This document shows, in pieces, positions 10,860 to 22,238 of a stretch of DNA of 64,000 nucleotides. The notes beneath the pieces were generated by a model that did not search any database, was not told the origin of the DNA, and saw only the letters and a program-made list of their open reading frames with translations. The translations under genes and the position numbers were made by a program. Position 1 is the first letter of the stretch; each line of letters begins with the position of its first letter. Source of the DNA: Ursus arctos (lineage: Eukaryota > Chordata > Mammalia > Carnivora > Ursidae); contig NW_026622974.1 in assembly GCF_023065955.2 (NCBI RefSeq), forward strand, positions 33,015,718 to 33,079,717, read 5' to 3'.

Positions 10860-11730
10860 TCCTGTTAAAAGCTCTTTACTAGGAAGGGTCTTGAAATAAG
10901 TTGACCTAGAGAGGTCAAAATTTGAAAATGAACAAATAAAATTAGGCAAAAATAAATATGAAAACAACAAATGTGGCAGAATTCGTATCAGACCAAAGAC
11001 AAGAGAAGTATGCAGTCAATAGTAACAAAAGGAATATATTACAGGGAAGATATAGCAGTTAAATTCTTTGTCCTAAGTGCACAGTATTGAAATGCAAGCA
11101 AAACTTTTTTAAGTACAGAGGATGTGGATAGAACAGTTGGAGACGACAATTCTGTCACCCCACTGTCAGTTTGATAGATGAAGTAGATAAGAATAACATG
11201 GTTGAGTCAACAGAAATATATTTTAAACGTTTTCCCCAAAATCAGAGATTGTATCATCTTTTAAAGCATACACAGCAGTTAAAAAAATTGAGCATATACC
11301 AAGGTACACAGAAAAATAACAATAAATTTTCCCATAGAAAAGAGTATTAAAAGGCAGCATGTTTTTTTGACCACATCCCAAATTAATAACAAGTATTTCC
11401 AAGTACTTTGAATGAAAATACAAATGTATCCAGCTGTGGACCCAGGAGGAAATGTAAAACAATTACAAAATATTCAGAACTTAAGATCACTGACGTGCTT
11501 CAGCCAAGATTTTACTCAGAGGTAAATTCATAGACTTAAAATCTTTTCAAGAGAAAAGTGAAAATACAAGATTACAAGAGTAAAGGAGGAAGAAGCACAA
11601 GAATCATGAAAAAACTAAAATAGAAGAAAATAAAATAAAAAGTAAATAAAGGCAGAAAGTTCCAAATGAGAAAAAGAAAACCAGAAGATTGAAGTTATTT
11701 TTTCATAAAAATGGAAGTTTTTCTTTCATT
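10860..11730 (+). repeat. Ancient L1 ORF2 remnant
   Basis: This A-rich plus-strand stretch retains the order of the L1 ORF2 endonuclease/linker region: GACGACAATTCTGTCACCCCACTGTCAG (the 'NNST..NTPLS' site), later 'TATACCAAGGTACACAG', 'TTTTTGACCACATCCCAAAT' and 'AATGTAAAACAATTAC'. It carries many stops and indels. It is an old, inactive copy. Confidence 0.6.
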
Positions 11731-12859
11731 TTATAACATCCATATCCTGTGAGGGTGAATTACGTTACCTACGTTTTTATGGAATTTCGACATTGGCAAA
11801 GAAAGGCCGTGTGAATGGCTGTGCCTGCGTCGTCTAAGGCTGTCATGGTCCTTCGATGGGGGAAATTATTCGACAAAACCTAACCATTTACCCACAGTAC
11901 TGATGAGCAAACGTCTTTGTTTTTAGGGTATATTATTCCATCACTTTAAGAAAATAATTATTAAGGTCTTGTTTTGCTAAAAGTCCTTCAGTTTCATGCT
12001 GAGGCCTTGTTGCTACGATAAATATTTTATTTACTCTAAGTTTTCAGAAGATAAAGTGACTAAAGAATTAGAATAATAATAATAATTAATGTTATTATTT
12101 TTTTCTAGCTTTTGAAGCTTTAATGTCGATATGATTTCTGATAGGCTTTTTACAAATACTGAAAGTAGCTTCCGGGCCCTCTTCTTTTAAGGATCTTTGG
12201 AGATTCATAAGAACTACAGATTTGAAGATTGCAGCTGCCGTCCAAGGAGGACAAAAATTCAGTGACTTCCCCAAAATAATTAATATTAAGTTACAAGTCC
12301 TGATGATTCTTATTTACTTTCTCAGAAAATGCTCCATAGAGTTTTAAAAAGATGCAACAAGCATTTTCGTATTTAGATAAGCCTTTTAAAATATAAAGGA
12401 AGACCGCAAAGCAGTGTGACAGGTTTTCTTCTGTCACTTGTAAACTCCAGAGAAGTCAATCCTCAGAACCCTAGAAGTGCTGTGGGAATCTCTTCATTTA
12501 CAATCAGGATGAACTGCGTCCAACCAGGAGTCAAGGGACCTGGGATCCGGCTGCCATCCCGCATGGTGCGATCCCCAACCAGTCCCTCAACTTCTGGAGA
12601 GCAGAAGCCCCGTCACAGTGAAAGGGGCTGACCAAGGCCATCTTGAAGACCTCTTCCAGCTCTGGTATTTTGTGATGCGATGAGATGGGACCAACATATT
12701 CCAAACTGTTTCGGGTCAGGGATGTTAGAACCTATATCGACCGTACAGTAATTTAAAATTCCTCCTCCTTTTTTGAGTCCTGTTCTTCAATTTATTTTTT
12801 TTCCACGTTCTTCCATGCACAAAAATATATTTTCCTATTAAACGATGAATAGCAATTAA
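11731..12859. other. Intergenic, no recognisable feature
   Basis: This is AT-rich with an (AAT)n run near 12070-12088. An A-rich antisense stretch at 12730-12860 may be the 3' UTR and tail of the adjacent retro-pseudogene. There is no other coding or repeat signal. Confidence 0.5.
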
Positions 12860-13265
12860 AAAACTTCTCTCATAGCATGCTTTTTTTGTGGCTTTTTCAA
12901 CTTGCTGCTTTAATTTCTCCAAGATGTCCTCTGCGGTACTGGATGCGAACAGCTTCACCACTTTTGCACGAGATTTACCACCCTTATCCCAAACCACGTC
13001 ACGCTTCCAGAGCTCCCAGGCCTTGGAAAGGTACCGACAGGGCTCGGCATTAGCCTCTCCTTCCAACCGAGGGGTTGTGGGGGCTGCGATAGCCATGCGC
13101 ACATCGTCCGCTGTCACGTCTGTTTGGACCCCGGTTTGGCATGGAGGGCTATGGTGACACAACCTTTAGGATCAACCGCCACAGGACCTAAGGGAGGAGG
13201 CGGTCTCTCTGGCTCCTTGCTCGTCGCACCAGCTTTCTGGGACATCTCGGCGCCTAAGGGGAGCC
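12860..13265 (-). pseudogene. C15orf40: Processed pseudogene of C15orf40 (UPF0235 family)
   Basis: Read on the minus strand from an ATG at 13245-13243, the translation runs [20 protein letters not shown], then [21 protein letters not shown], then hits a stop. The homology continues in a shifted frame from [15 protein letters not shown] through [20 protein letters not shown] and [20 protein letters not shown] to about 12880. This matches my memory of the small UPF0235/YggU-type protein C15orf40 almost from end to end. A small out-of-frame deletion just after GSKQ and an insertion near 'PTTPRL' break it. No introns interrupt the copy, so I infer retrotransposition of a spliced mRNA. I found no convincing target duplication. 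The frame continues past the usual C-terminus into former UTR, so the 145-codon frame is not a functional gene. Confidence 0.85.
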
Positions 13266-13925
13266 AGGCGGAGGCAACTAGAATGATTATTTTTGAAATA
13301 TTTTCTTGATCATTTGAAACATCTACCTACTTATTACACTGGAACCCCCCACGCCCACTCCATCATACTGTTTTACTGGTTCCACAGAGGCAGGAGGTTT
13401 GGGTCTGCTTGTTCCCTGCCAATTCTGCAGAGCCTAGGATAGTGTCTGATCTAGAGAGTCTCTCAGTATGTTGCCCGACAAACACACGAAGGGAAATGCA
13501 GGCCTGTGCTTGAATTAGACCTTGTATCCGGAAAGCACTTAGGTCGGGAGGCCTCCGGGTAGTGTAGACATTTAAAGCGGTATTTGAATAGCATTTGACA
13601 CTTTATACCACTTGCTGTTCTACGCCACCGGAGGCCTGGGTTGCACTTCATTTCTTAAGGAGTTCCAGGAACAGAAAAAGCCCTTCGTGTAGGACTAGAC
13701 CTCAAGGGTCCCCAAAAGATGAGCATTGTTTCTCTGTTTTTAGGCCTGTTTCTTCATACAGATTTTAAAGCCATGTATTTTTTTAACTGGCTCTATGACA
13801 ATCTTGTACATTAGCCTGTATATGCAAATGGACAAACCAGAATAGAATTCTCATTCAAAACTGTTAATTTGGGGATGATGAGATTGTCAGTAGTTTTTCT
13901 TTATTTTCTTAATTTCCACTCTTGT
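13266..13925. other. Intergenic, no recognisable feature
   Basis: No coding or repeat signal that I can name. Candidate frames are short and overlap on both strands. Confidence 0.5.
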
Positions 13926-13929
13926 AGTG

Positions 13930-14455
13930 ACAAATGAAAATCATCCTGGCTCAGTTATCCTCCCAGTGGCCCTATCCGTGCTGTGAGCCCCCTTCTGGTG
14001 GTTGGTGGAGTCTGCAGACTCGAGGTTGGGTCCGTGGTAGGACACCACTTTGTTGGCCACAACGGCTGGTTGAGGGATGGAAGGGGACCAAAGCTAGGCC
14101 AATCAGAGCCCTTTTTCAGGATTTTTCAAACAAATAGTTTTGGACAGATGTTATTCTGGAGGGACCCATAGCTGCCTTGTCTATGGAGGAAGGCCATCTT
14201 TATCTGCCGAAGACCAGAGCCCATATGCTGAGGCAAGCTTCAGCACAAGTTGGAGGGCATCCTGGCCAGATTTCTGTCTCTGGACTCCGTCACCCCCAAG
14301 GCCAGCTTGGGGGTGCCACTTACAGCTGTATGGCTCTAGTCTTCCTTTCATTCTGTGAGGAATTACCCCAGGATCTTTCCAATAAGCTATCTTTGTCTTT
14401 GTTCTAAGTTGAGTTTCGGTTGTTTGCAACCAAGAGTGCTCTAATCCAATCATTC
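13930..14455 (+). repeat. Probable LTR of an ERV/MaLR-type element
   Basis: The right end reads CCAATAAGCTATCTTTG..., then TTGAGTTTCGGTTGTTTGCAACCAAGAGTGCTCTAATCCAAT. This resembles the 3' part of mammalian LTRs with a poly(A) signal, then 'GAGTTGGGTTTCTGTCACTTGCAACC.. AGAGTCCTAA'. The 5' boundary is a guess. Frames inside (13934-14453) are best explained by the LTR. Confidence 0.5.
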
Positions 14456-15809
14456 TAAGTGCTTTGAAGTATATTCAGTTTGACAGAAGAAAGTCCACGA
14501 GTTTTTAATAAAATATACTTGGAGAAAAACCTCCACCTTTGGGCCTAGTCTATGAATTGATTGTGCCTGATTTTTTTTCTTATCTACCACATGTAAATTA
14601 GCTGCAGCTATTGTTGTATTAATGTCAAGTGTCTTAGCCATAAAACAAATGAATTCAGACTTTCAGCCTAAGACGCTGAATGCCTGCAACCTTCCCTTAG
14701 GCCAGGCAAATGAGTAGTTCTGCAGCATTTGTCTTTTAGAAGAAGTGCTCTTTGGGGCTTATTCATATAAAGTTCTTTACTGAAGTCATGAGACCTTAGA
14801 ATGTTGTTAAACTTACCCATATGGCTGAAAAACAGCCCTGGGGAGTTTTCTTTTTCAAAGAAATTTAATATGCCCATTGTCAGTCCAATAGCAATTTCTT
14901 TTTTGAGAACACTTGGTACAAATTCCTTGTATTTACTTTCCTTCCGCTGAATCATAAGTTTACTTTCGCCCTTCATCTTTTATGTGAAATATTTCAAAGA
15001 GGTTAGAGAACAATGTAGTGAATGTCTGTGTACCTTCCATCTAACATAAAAATTGTAAAGTACAAATCGTCTTTCTGAGGCTCCCCTAACCCAGAGGAAA
15101 ACGTAAAGCCCTATTCATAGTAACAAGAAGTGTTTCAAACGATTCTGTCCCAACCGCTAGACAGCCTCACAAATGTTTCTCGATTTGGGGGAATTGCTGG
15201 AGGGCCACTTTGCAATAGTCATTTGCACAACCACGTGGAGCCAACGCTTCTCTGGCTCTGGCTCCAGCTGCCCGCAGAAGTTTCTGCTGCCAGCAACTGT
15301 GGAAGGCTGCTCGGGGCTGCTCCTGCCACAAGGGCCACCTGCAGCTGGCGCTGCCCCGATCTCCCCTCACAGCCCCTCACGGGGACTATGGGTAGGGGTG
15401 GATGCTACTGATACGATTCTTCTCCATGGGGCCCCTGGAGCCATGACAGGGCTCTGTTCTGCCCGGAAGCAGGAAGATCTCTCCTCTCCCGTTGACACAC
15501 AGGGATCCCAAGAGAGTGTGGCTGTGTGCCCCAGCGTCTCATGGATCTTTGGTGAAACAGATCAGTTGTACTTAGAACCTCTGACCCTCTCTGGGGCTCA
15601 AGCCCTGTTACTCATCTAAGTCTGGTTCCCCAGCTCCCTCTGCTCTGAGAATAGGCTTCTGCGCAGGGCTCCTCCATTTCTCAGGACACGGAGACCATCG
15701 GCCAATTTGCCCACAGTCCTGCAGACCAGTCTGGATCCCAGAGCAAGCCTACTTGAGTCCTTATTGGGTGTCCTCATCTAAGGAAAGACCTCATGTCTAT
15801 CAGATTTAT
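14456..15809. other. Intergenic, one GC-richer patch
   Basis: 15230-15620 is GC-richer and holds a 148-codon plus frame (15173-15619) rich in Gly, Ser, Leu and Pro, with no recognisable domain and an overlapping reverse frame. I do not call it a gene. The rest shows nothing identifiable. Confidence 0.5.
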
Positions 15810-16110
15810 TTGATGTTATGTGCACAGCAATAATTTTCGCATAGATTATGGGAAAATTGCCGAGGTGAAAAAGGAGCAGCAGTGGTTTGTGATTTATGGT
15901 GCATCTGTATGATTAGATACAATGTAGAACTTGCAAGTAAGGATTATGAAAATTATGTAGCAACATGGAAACGTACTCATTATATACTTTTAAGTGGAGA
16001 AATCAGGATGCAAAATTATATGTGTATTATAATTACGACTATTATTACTTATGATTTTTTTTTACACAGGAATAGGGAATATAACAGCGGTATTAAAGTG
16101 AGGACCCTGA
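15810..16110 (+). repeat. Old L1M 3'-end fragment (tentative)
   Basis: Spaced remnants such as 'GCAACATGGAAACGTACTCA', 'TTTTAAGTGGAGAAATCAGG', 'GCAAAATTATATGTGTATTA' and 'TTACACAGGAATAGGGAATA' follow the order of L1M 3' ends (ATGGAAA...TTAAGTGAAAAA.CAGG..CAAAA...GTATA). The boundaries are approximate. Confidence 0.5.
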
Positions 16111-16327
16111 GTTATAATAAAAGAATTTCTTTTTTAGCGTGTTTACTGCAAAGTAATAAAATACTGAATATATACTTTAGTAAACTTAGCAAGCATTAAG
16201 CATTGCATTACTGTCCTAGTCTTTAAAACATGGCCCCTAAGCATCAGTACTAAAGAATCTTTTTGTCCATCTGATTACTTCCAGAACCTGAAATAAATAA
16301 AATACATTTTTTTTTCCTCACTCGCTC

Positions 16328-16333
16328 TCCCTG

Positions 16334-16373
<40 letters not shown>

Positions 16374-16375
16374 TC
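16328..16375. repeat. (TC)n(AC)n compound microsatellite
   Basis: A run of CT dinucleotides changes directly into CA dinucleotides. It lies 230 bp before the CpG island. Confidence 0.95.
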
Positions 16376-16599
16376 CACATATGATTTGTTAGGTAGCCTC
16401 TGAAAGGAAAGTTTAAAAAGAAATCACCTTCTACAGTACTGTGCTAATGCCTTTGTAAAGTTTTGACTTTTTATTAAGATGTGTAAGAGTTTGTTAGGGT
16501 CACAGCAGAAAAACGATGTCGCATTCAAAGGTTTTTACCGAATAGAGTTTTAGAAGAAAGGGGCTATTTACAAAGGTATGCGGAGATGTCAGGAGCCGG

Positions 16600-17120
16600 G
16601 AAGGAAGGGTGAAGCCCAGGGAGTCGCCCGAAGTCATTACCCCCTGGCGCGAAGGTCCGCGGGGGAGGACAGGTGCAGGATCCTGGCGAGCGCTACAGCC
16701 CTGGAGGCGGGTGCCTGAGGGGGGCGCGAGAGGTGGCCACGGAAAGGCCGAGGCGGCTGCAGCAGCGCGAGGGCCGAGGAGGGCACAGACCCGTCTCCCC
16801 CGCCGCCCCACGGCCTCCCGGGGCTTCCCACGAGCCGAACCCAATTGCGAGCCGAAAAGGCCCCGCAGCCTGGATGCATTCGCTTGAAGTCAGCCGCTCT
16901 GCAAAGAGAGCGGGACGAGAGAGGGTAGCGAATGGATTTAGGGAGGCGAAGGGGGAGTGCTTGGCACCGTACGCTCCGTCGGAGACAGCCTGGTGGAGAG
17001 ACCGGCTGAACCACAAGCTTATTGCTTTTGAAGCCGGCGAACGTGTAGAGTCTTCTTAGTGGTGCCGCCGTGTCCGGGGGTGGCGGCCGGGTTCGATGGC
17101 TGTGCGTCCCGCTGGTGGAA
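16600..17120. promoter_or_regulatory. Orphan CpG island
   Basis: By hand I count about 50 CpG dinucleotides in roughly 520 bases. That is near the number expected from base composition, while the flanks are strongly CpG-depleted and AT-rich. Such an island normally marks an unmethylated promoter or a CpG-rich enhancer. No coding exon, clear TATA box or obvious splice donor can be assigned. It lies 9.4 kb past the BCKDHB poly(A) signal. Overlapping open frames on both strands (up to 191 codons on minus, 16637-17212) are a by-product of high GC and have no recognised domain. The alternatives are a lncRNA promoter, a downstream regulatory element or a GC-rich retrocopy of some 5' UTR. Confidence 0.75.
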
Positions 17121-17614
17121 ATGTATGGCCTTTCTAGCTCTACCCCGGATTTGTAGTGCATTCTGCGAGTCCTCAGTCTTCCTGCAAAAATGTGGGTGCA
17201 AAGCTGCCCCACGAAACTGTTCTGTGCTCACCTCTGTTTTTTGGGTCCACGTGTTTTCTTTCTTTTTTCATTTTGTTGGCGCATATCATGGATTCCTTAG
17301 AAAAATCTCAGTTTTCTGAGAGCTTTCATGTCGGAAAATGGCCTTGCTCTAACCCTGGACTAATAGTTTGGCTGAGTGGAAGATTTTAGGCTAAGAAACA
17401 TTTTTGCCGCAGAATAATTAAGGCATCACATACTTTTCTTCTCACACGTTTCTTCTAAGTCTCTTATTATTTCTCTGAAAATTTGTCTCCTTGTTAGACT
17501 TCTTGGGATATTTCCTTAACCTCTTCTAACCTTCTTTATGTTATTTTTATTTTGGCCAACTTTTTTTTAACCTTTGTTTCTCTCTCACAGCACCCTCTTA
17601 TTTTAAGGCAGCCA
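17121..17614. other. Flank of CpG island, no recognisable feature
   Basis: GC content falls sharply to a T-rich sequence. Nothing identifiable. Confidence 0.5.
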
Positions 17615-17680
17615 TAAATGAATATATGTGTATGTATGTATACACATAAATATGCATACATATGTACACATATGTGTGTG
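17615..17680. repeat. TATG/CATA-type low-complexity repeat
   Basis: Alternating TATGTATG, ACACATA and ATATGTGTGTG units form an imperfect purine-pyrimidine alternating tract. Confidence 0.8.
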
Positions 17681-17839
17681 TTGTCTTCATCTCTCAGGAT
17701 ATATATTAGAGCTGCGGCTTTTTAAGAAGTTTTACTGTGTTTCTGAATGATACTGTTTTCTCCAGTTCCACTGTTCTGTTTATTCTGTCTTTTGGTTTAT
17801 GTATGGTGATTTCTAGTTGTTTTTATTCAAGACCAAGGC

Positions 17840-18265
17840 ATCAACAGCTGTTTTGGATTTTGGTATATCCATACAATGGAATCTTATTCAACCACAAAAA
17901 TGAATGAAGTTCTGATATATGCTGCAGCATGGATGAGTCTCCAGAACGTTATGCTAAATATGAGAAGTCAGATACGGATCACACGTTGTATAATTCCATT
18001 TATAGGGAGTGTCCAGAATAGATAAATCCATGGAGACGGAATGCACATCGGTGGTTGCCAGGGGCTAGAGGAAGGAGAGAGTGGGGGAGAAAGTGCTTAA
18101 TGGGTAAGGGGCTTTTATTTTGGAGCGAAGGAAATGCTTTGGAGCAAGATAGAGGTGCTGGTTGCATAACACAGCATTGCAAATGTGCTCAATGCCACTG
18201 AATTGTTCACTCCAAAATGGTTAATTTCATGTTATGTGAATATCACCTCAATAAGTTGTTTGGTT
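17840..18265 (+). repeat. Ancient L1M 3' end
   Basis: 'GGTATATCCATACAATGGAAT' style start (CCATACAATGGAATCTTATTC), then GAATGAAGTTCTGATA.., GCATGGATGAGTCTCC, GGTGGTTGCCAGGGGCTAG and a 3' UTR ending 'TTATGTGAATATCACCTCAA', AATAAG. This is the standard layout of L1M ORF2 C-terminus and 3' UTR. It is 5'-truncated and inactive. Confidence 0.85.
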
Positions 18266-21200
18266 TTTTTAAGTCGACTGGACAATCTGGGGATGGGGGT
18301 GTGTGGCAAGCAGTGGCCTTCATTTCTGGGTGATTAGGCAGAGAGCCTCCAACTTTGAGGGGGCTCAACACTGCGGGTACATGAAAACATTTTCTCTGGG
18401 GCTTTTTCCCAAGAAAAATGTTCTCATCTGCCACCTACAGGATAGCAGCCTAGTTCATTAAGTGCTGGCTCTGGGGTCTGGATGCAACATTAAGTTCCAT
18501 ATTTTTCACCTTGTGCATTTTCTATTCTTGGTCTGAACCAGATTTTCCTGGTCCCAAAGGCTCTTCCTCTCAGTTTTTCCACAGACAAAACCTCTGGCCT
18601 CCATGGGGGCAGTAGACCCCTCATTCCCATTGGGTGAGGGGAGGGAATCCCTCGGTGTTTTCCTCTTGCCTCGACCCTGCTGTGTGCTGCACCCGGACCC
18701 TCCCAGGGTCTTGACATAGCTGGTCACCCTCCTCCCCTCGGATGGGCCTGGTCTCCACTATCCCTTCCTCCCCTGGCACAGCTCCTCTCCCTGATTTTAT
18801 TCTTCTGGCAATGTGCTCATGTCCTCTCTCCTGTTTTCTTTGTCGTTGGATTTATACCTTAAAAAATGTCTTTCTTCATTATCATTTTCATGCCATCCCG
18901 GGAAGGATGTTGTTCAATAGGCTAGTTTAACTGGAAGCCTGTATGTTTGTTTATTTTTAAACTGTCAGGGGAAATTTTATCACAGAATGAAAAAAAATCC
19001 TGCCCAGTTGTCAACTCTAAAGTAAGCTGTGTTCCTGGGGAAGTTCACAAATTGCCTAATCTATTCTTATGCCTGATTTTTAACTGTTAAAACAGTGATT
19101 GGAGGTGCTAAGGCGTGGTATGCCACGGGGGGACCCGCATTTATTGAATGCCAGTAAATGTGCCAAGAGAATACTTCACCTCCTCAGGCTTCAAGTGCAG
19201 ATTTATTGAAATTGAACTACTGTTTTTTCTGTCTCGTGTGATTGTTTTTGCGAACTATCAATTCTCATCGTTCTCTTTGAAATAGGCGAAAATTAAATAA
19301 GGTAGTGTTTCTGGAGCCATAGCACATCAACCCCTGCTTCTATCACAGACTTCTCACGTGCTGTAGTCATTATTTGTTTACAACTTTGGCCCCCACCCCG
19401 CCCCCCAGCCGGAAGGAATTCTGCCTCGTTTATCACCATGCACAAAGTAGCTCAATGAATGATTGTATGGTATATGGAGATCCTGATATAGAAACAGTAA
19501 TTTAAATGAAAGAAAATAAGCCGGAAAATGTAGAGTGAGGTCAGAATTCAGTATCAGGGATGACTACAACTGAGAGCCTTACGTTCACAGATCACGACTC
19601 AGCAATCCTATTTTTCATTCTAAGAAATCCACTAGTACATGTACATTTCATTGCAAGGACCAGAGATTGACTCATACTAGTTTATGCAAGGTGGAATTTG
19701 TTCTTACAAATCTAATTGCAGGAGGGATCCAGGACTCAGAAGAATTAGAAGGTTGTCATAAGGTTTTATTTTTTTTTAAATCCCCCCTCTTTTTCTCCGT
19801 CTCTCTCTTGGGGCCCCTCTTGGTAACTCTGCCTTACTGCATGCCAGTTTCGTTCTTTTCTCTCTGCTGACCTTTGCAATTCACTATGTGCCTGGCCTTA
19901 AAATGGCAGCCCACATCTGGCTTTCTAGCTTGGCTTCACAGAATTAATGAATTCAGTATTTGTTCATTCGAATTTCAGGTTCCCAGGAATAGGCATAATT
20001 GGCCCAGCATGAGTCAAGTGTCCTCTCCTGGTCCGCAGCTGGGACAGGGCAAGCAGGTGCACTGCATATGGAGGGCTGGGAAAAGACGGCATCTCAGAGT
20101 ATACTCGACAGGTCCCTCTCTCTGAAACAGTTGATTGTTATTGTTATTATTTCTTCATAAATAAGGTCTTTTATCCAGAACTTCGTGGGTGCAGGTGAGA
20201 TGAAGTGTGAATGAACATGTTGTCCTTCAGAGGACTTTGTGGAGCCGAGGAGCACGTGGCACGTGGGGGGAGGCATCCTTTCAGGCCATCTTGCCTGGTG
20301 CTGCTCTCACTGTGATCAAGCAGGAGCGCTCACCTCTGCAAGAAAACGGTGCGTTTTCTCTACTGCGGCAAAATTTCTTAAGTCATCATTTAGATGCTGA
20401 CAGCTTATAAAGGACTTGACAAATAGAGTTTGGGAAAACGGACCCTTGGCTGCACCAAGGTGTGGGAGCCATACATACGGATGGAGGGATTGGCAAGTTT
20501 CCATCTCCGTGATTCTTTAAATGCTGTCTTTGCACACCGAGGTCACACGTTGTAGACTGAACTGGAGGAGGACGCAGATTCTGGAAGAAAGTCAGAAAAC
20601 TGGCAGGGCAGAGAGCTACAGAGCTGCTCCAAGGAGCAAAGGTCGCCCTTTGAATAGAAACAGTGGTCCTGAGAGCTGCATAATAAAAGTGATCTTTGTT
20701 TATTGTATCACTTTCTACATATATCATCTGTTGTGCTAGGCTGTCTCTGAGAATGGTGATTAATTGCAAGGACAGGAACAGACCGAATTGGAAGCCTGTT
20801 TGGGCTCTGAAGCAGCACTAAGAAGTCAACTTCCCGTGTCTTCTCTGTGATGGTCAGTTCAATCCTGCTTCCACTCTCTCTTGGGTTATTTTCTTACTTA
20901 CGTCCATCCAATCCCCCAGATCGAGGGAATCTTATCTCATTTGACTCATAGTGAACTCTTGAGCCCCCAATCCTGGTTCGGTCCATCTCCGGTAGCCAGC
21001 CTGGAACTGGTTTTATAGGAAGTACTCTGATGCTTTCCTCTGCAAGGGGCCGAGAAATCAGGGTGGATAATGGGCGTGATGGTCCTTAATGACTTCCTGG
21101 TGGGAGTCGGAAGTTGATACCATTGAATTTTCAGCCTCCCGTCAGCCAGCAAGCCACCCCGAATGTCCCTCCTGGTGCTAGGATAGTGCTGGGTCCCTGC

Positions 21201-22020
21201 TGTAGCTTCTCTGGGGGGACCCAGGGATAAGGGTCTATCATAGAACCTGCCCAGCCTTGTATAAGGGCACATCATTCCTTGGAACGTTCCCTGGAAGAGA
21301 AAGTTTTAAGTAGACTCTAGAACCTAAAATGGGTATTTATACTGTGGAAGAGAGCAGAAAAGCCTTTACGGGTAAGGGTTCATGTAAGATTTGTTGGGAG
21401 AAAAGGAGATCATGTTGGCCTCACAGTTTTAAATGATACTTTTCTCATAAAAGTGGCCCTAAAACTTTCAAAAATTACAAGCTGCTTGAATTTTAAACTT
21501 AATAAATGTTGTTCTGTCGACTCCCTGACTTGAAATGCAAGTTGCATTAACCAAAGACGTGCCTTTAGATGTAAGTTTAAATAAAGCACCTCTAAAGAAG
21601 ACTCAAATTCTATGTAATTTTACATAATTAAATGTAGCTATTTTGTCATACTACAATTTTCCGCTTTGCTCCTTGTGTCTACAATTTTGATGTTCATCAT
21701 GGATTTGGATGGTTTATTTCGGTGCAAGCTTACCCACATTTGTAGGGTGCAGATGGTAATTACTCTCTACCCAAAACCAGACGAGATGCCCCAAGTTCTC
21801 AGTTTGATGACACTTGGAAAATTTTTAGCAAAGAAAATAGTGAACACTCTTCAAATCTGGGCACAAACAGTGAAGGCCAAAGTAGTTGCATAAGGTCACT
21901 TTTGTTTCTGCTTCCGTTCCGCCTTTTCCACTTTTCTCTCGTTTTCACTGGTGAGAAATGATGGAGCTTATGGACCTGAGCATTTCTAAAAAGGCTGAGA
22001 CCACTATATAATTCCAAGGG
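18266..22020. other. Intergenic, no gene recognised
   Basis: I read this 3.7 kb in both directions and found no domain, no conserved exon with splice signals and no repeat I can name with confidence. A cluster of short overlapping frames at 18490-18730 and 20200-20770 shows no coding pattern. A short stretch at 20940-21280 is LTR-like in composition, but I cannot assign a family. Confidence 0.5.
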
Positions 22021-22033
22021 CTAATATGTTTTT

Positions 22034-22225
22034 TTTTTAAGATTTTATTTATTTATTCGACAGAGATAGAGACAGCCAGCGAGAGAGGGAACACAAGCAG
22101 GGGGAGTGGGAGAGGAAGAGGCAGGCTCATAGCGGAGGAGCCTGATGTGGGGCTCGATCCCATAACGGCGGGATCACGCCCTGAGCCGAAGGCAGATGCT
22201 TAACCGCTGTGCCACCCAGGCGCCT
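22034..22225 (-). mobile_element. Can-SINE (SINEC), young
   Basis: An antisense SINE: T-tail, AAGATTTTATTTATTTATTC, the 'ACAGCCAGCGAGAGAGGGAA' body and the head GTGCCACCCAGGCGCC. A perfect 13-bp duplication CTAATATGTTTTT lies at 22021-22033 and 22226-22238. Confidence 0.95.
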
Positions 22226-22238
22226 CTAATATGTTTTT

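Noticed and set aside
12725..13162. 145-codon minus frame considered as a functional C15orf40-like gene
   Set aside because: It lacks the proper N-terminus, which is in another frame, and runs past the normal C-terminus into UTR-like sequence. It is better read as a pseudogene.
15173..15619. 148-codon plus frame
   Set aside because: No domain, no clear Kozak or splice context, an overlapping reverse frame of 67 codons and moderate GC make chance likely.
16637..17212. 191-codon minus frame, and 128- and 92-codon plus frames in the CpG island
   Set aside because: GC-rich sequence lacks stop codons by chance. The frames overlap on both strands, have odd Arg/Pro/Gly/Ala composition and show no domain.
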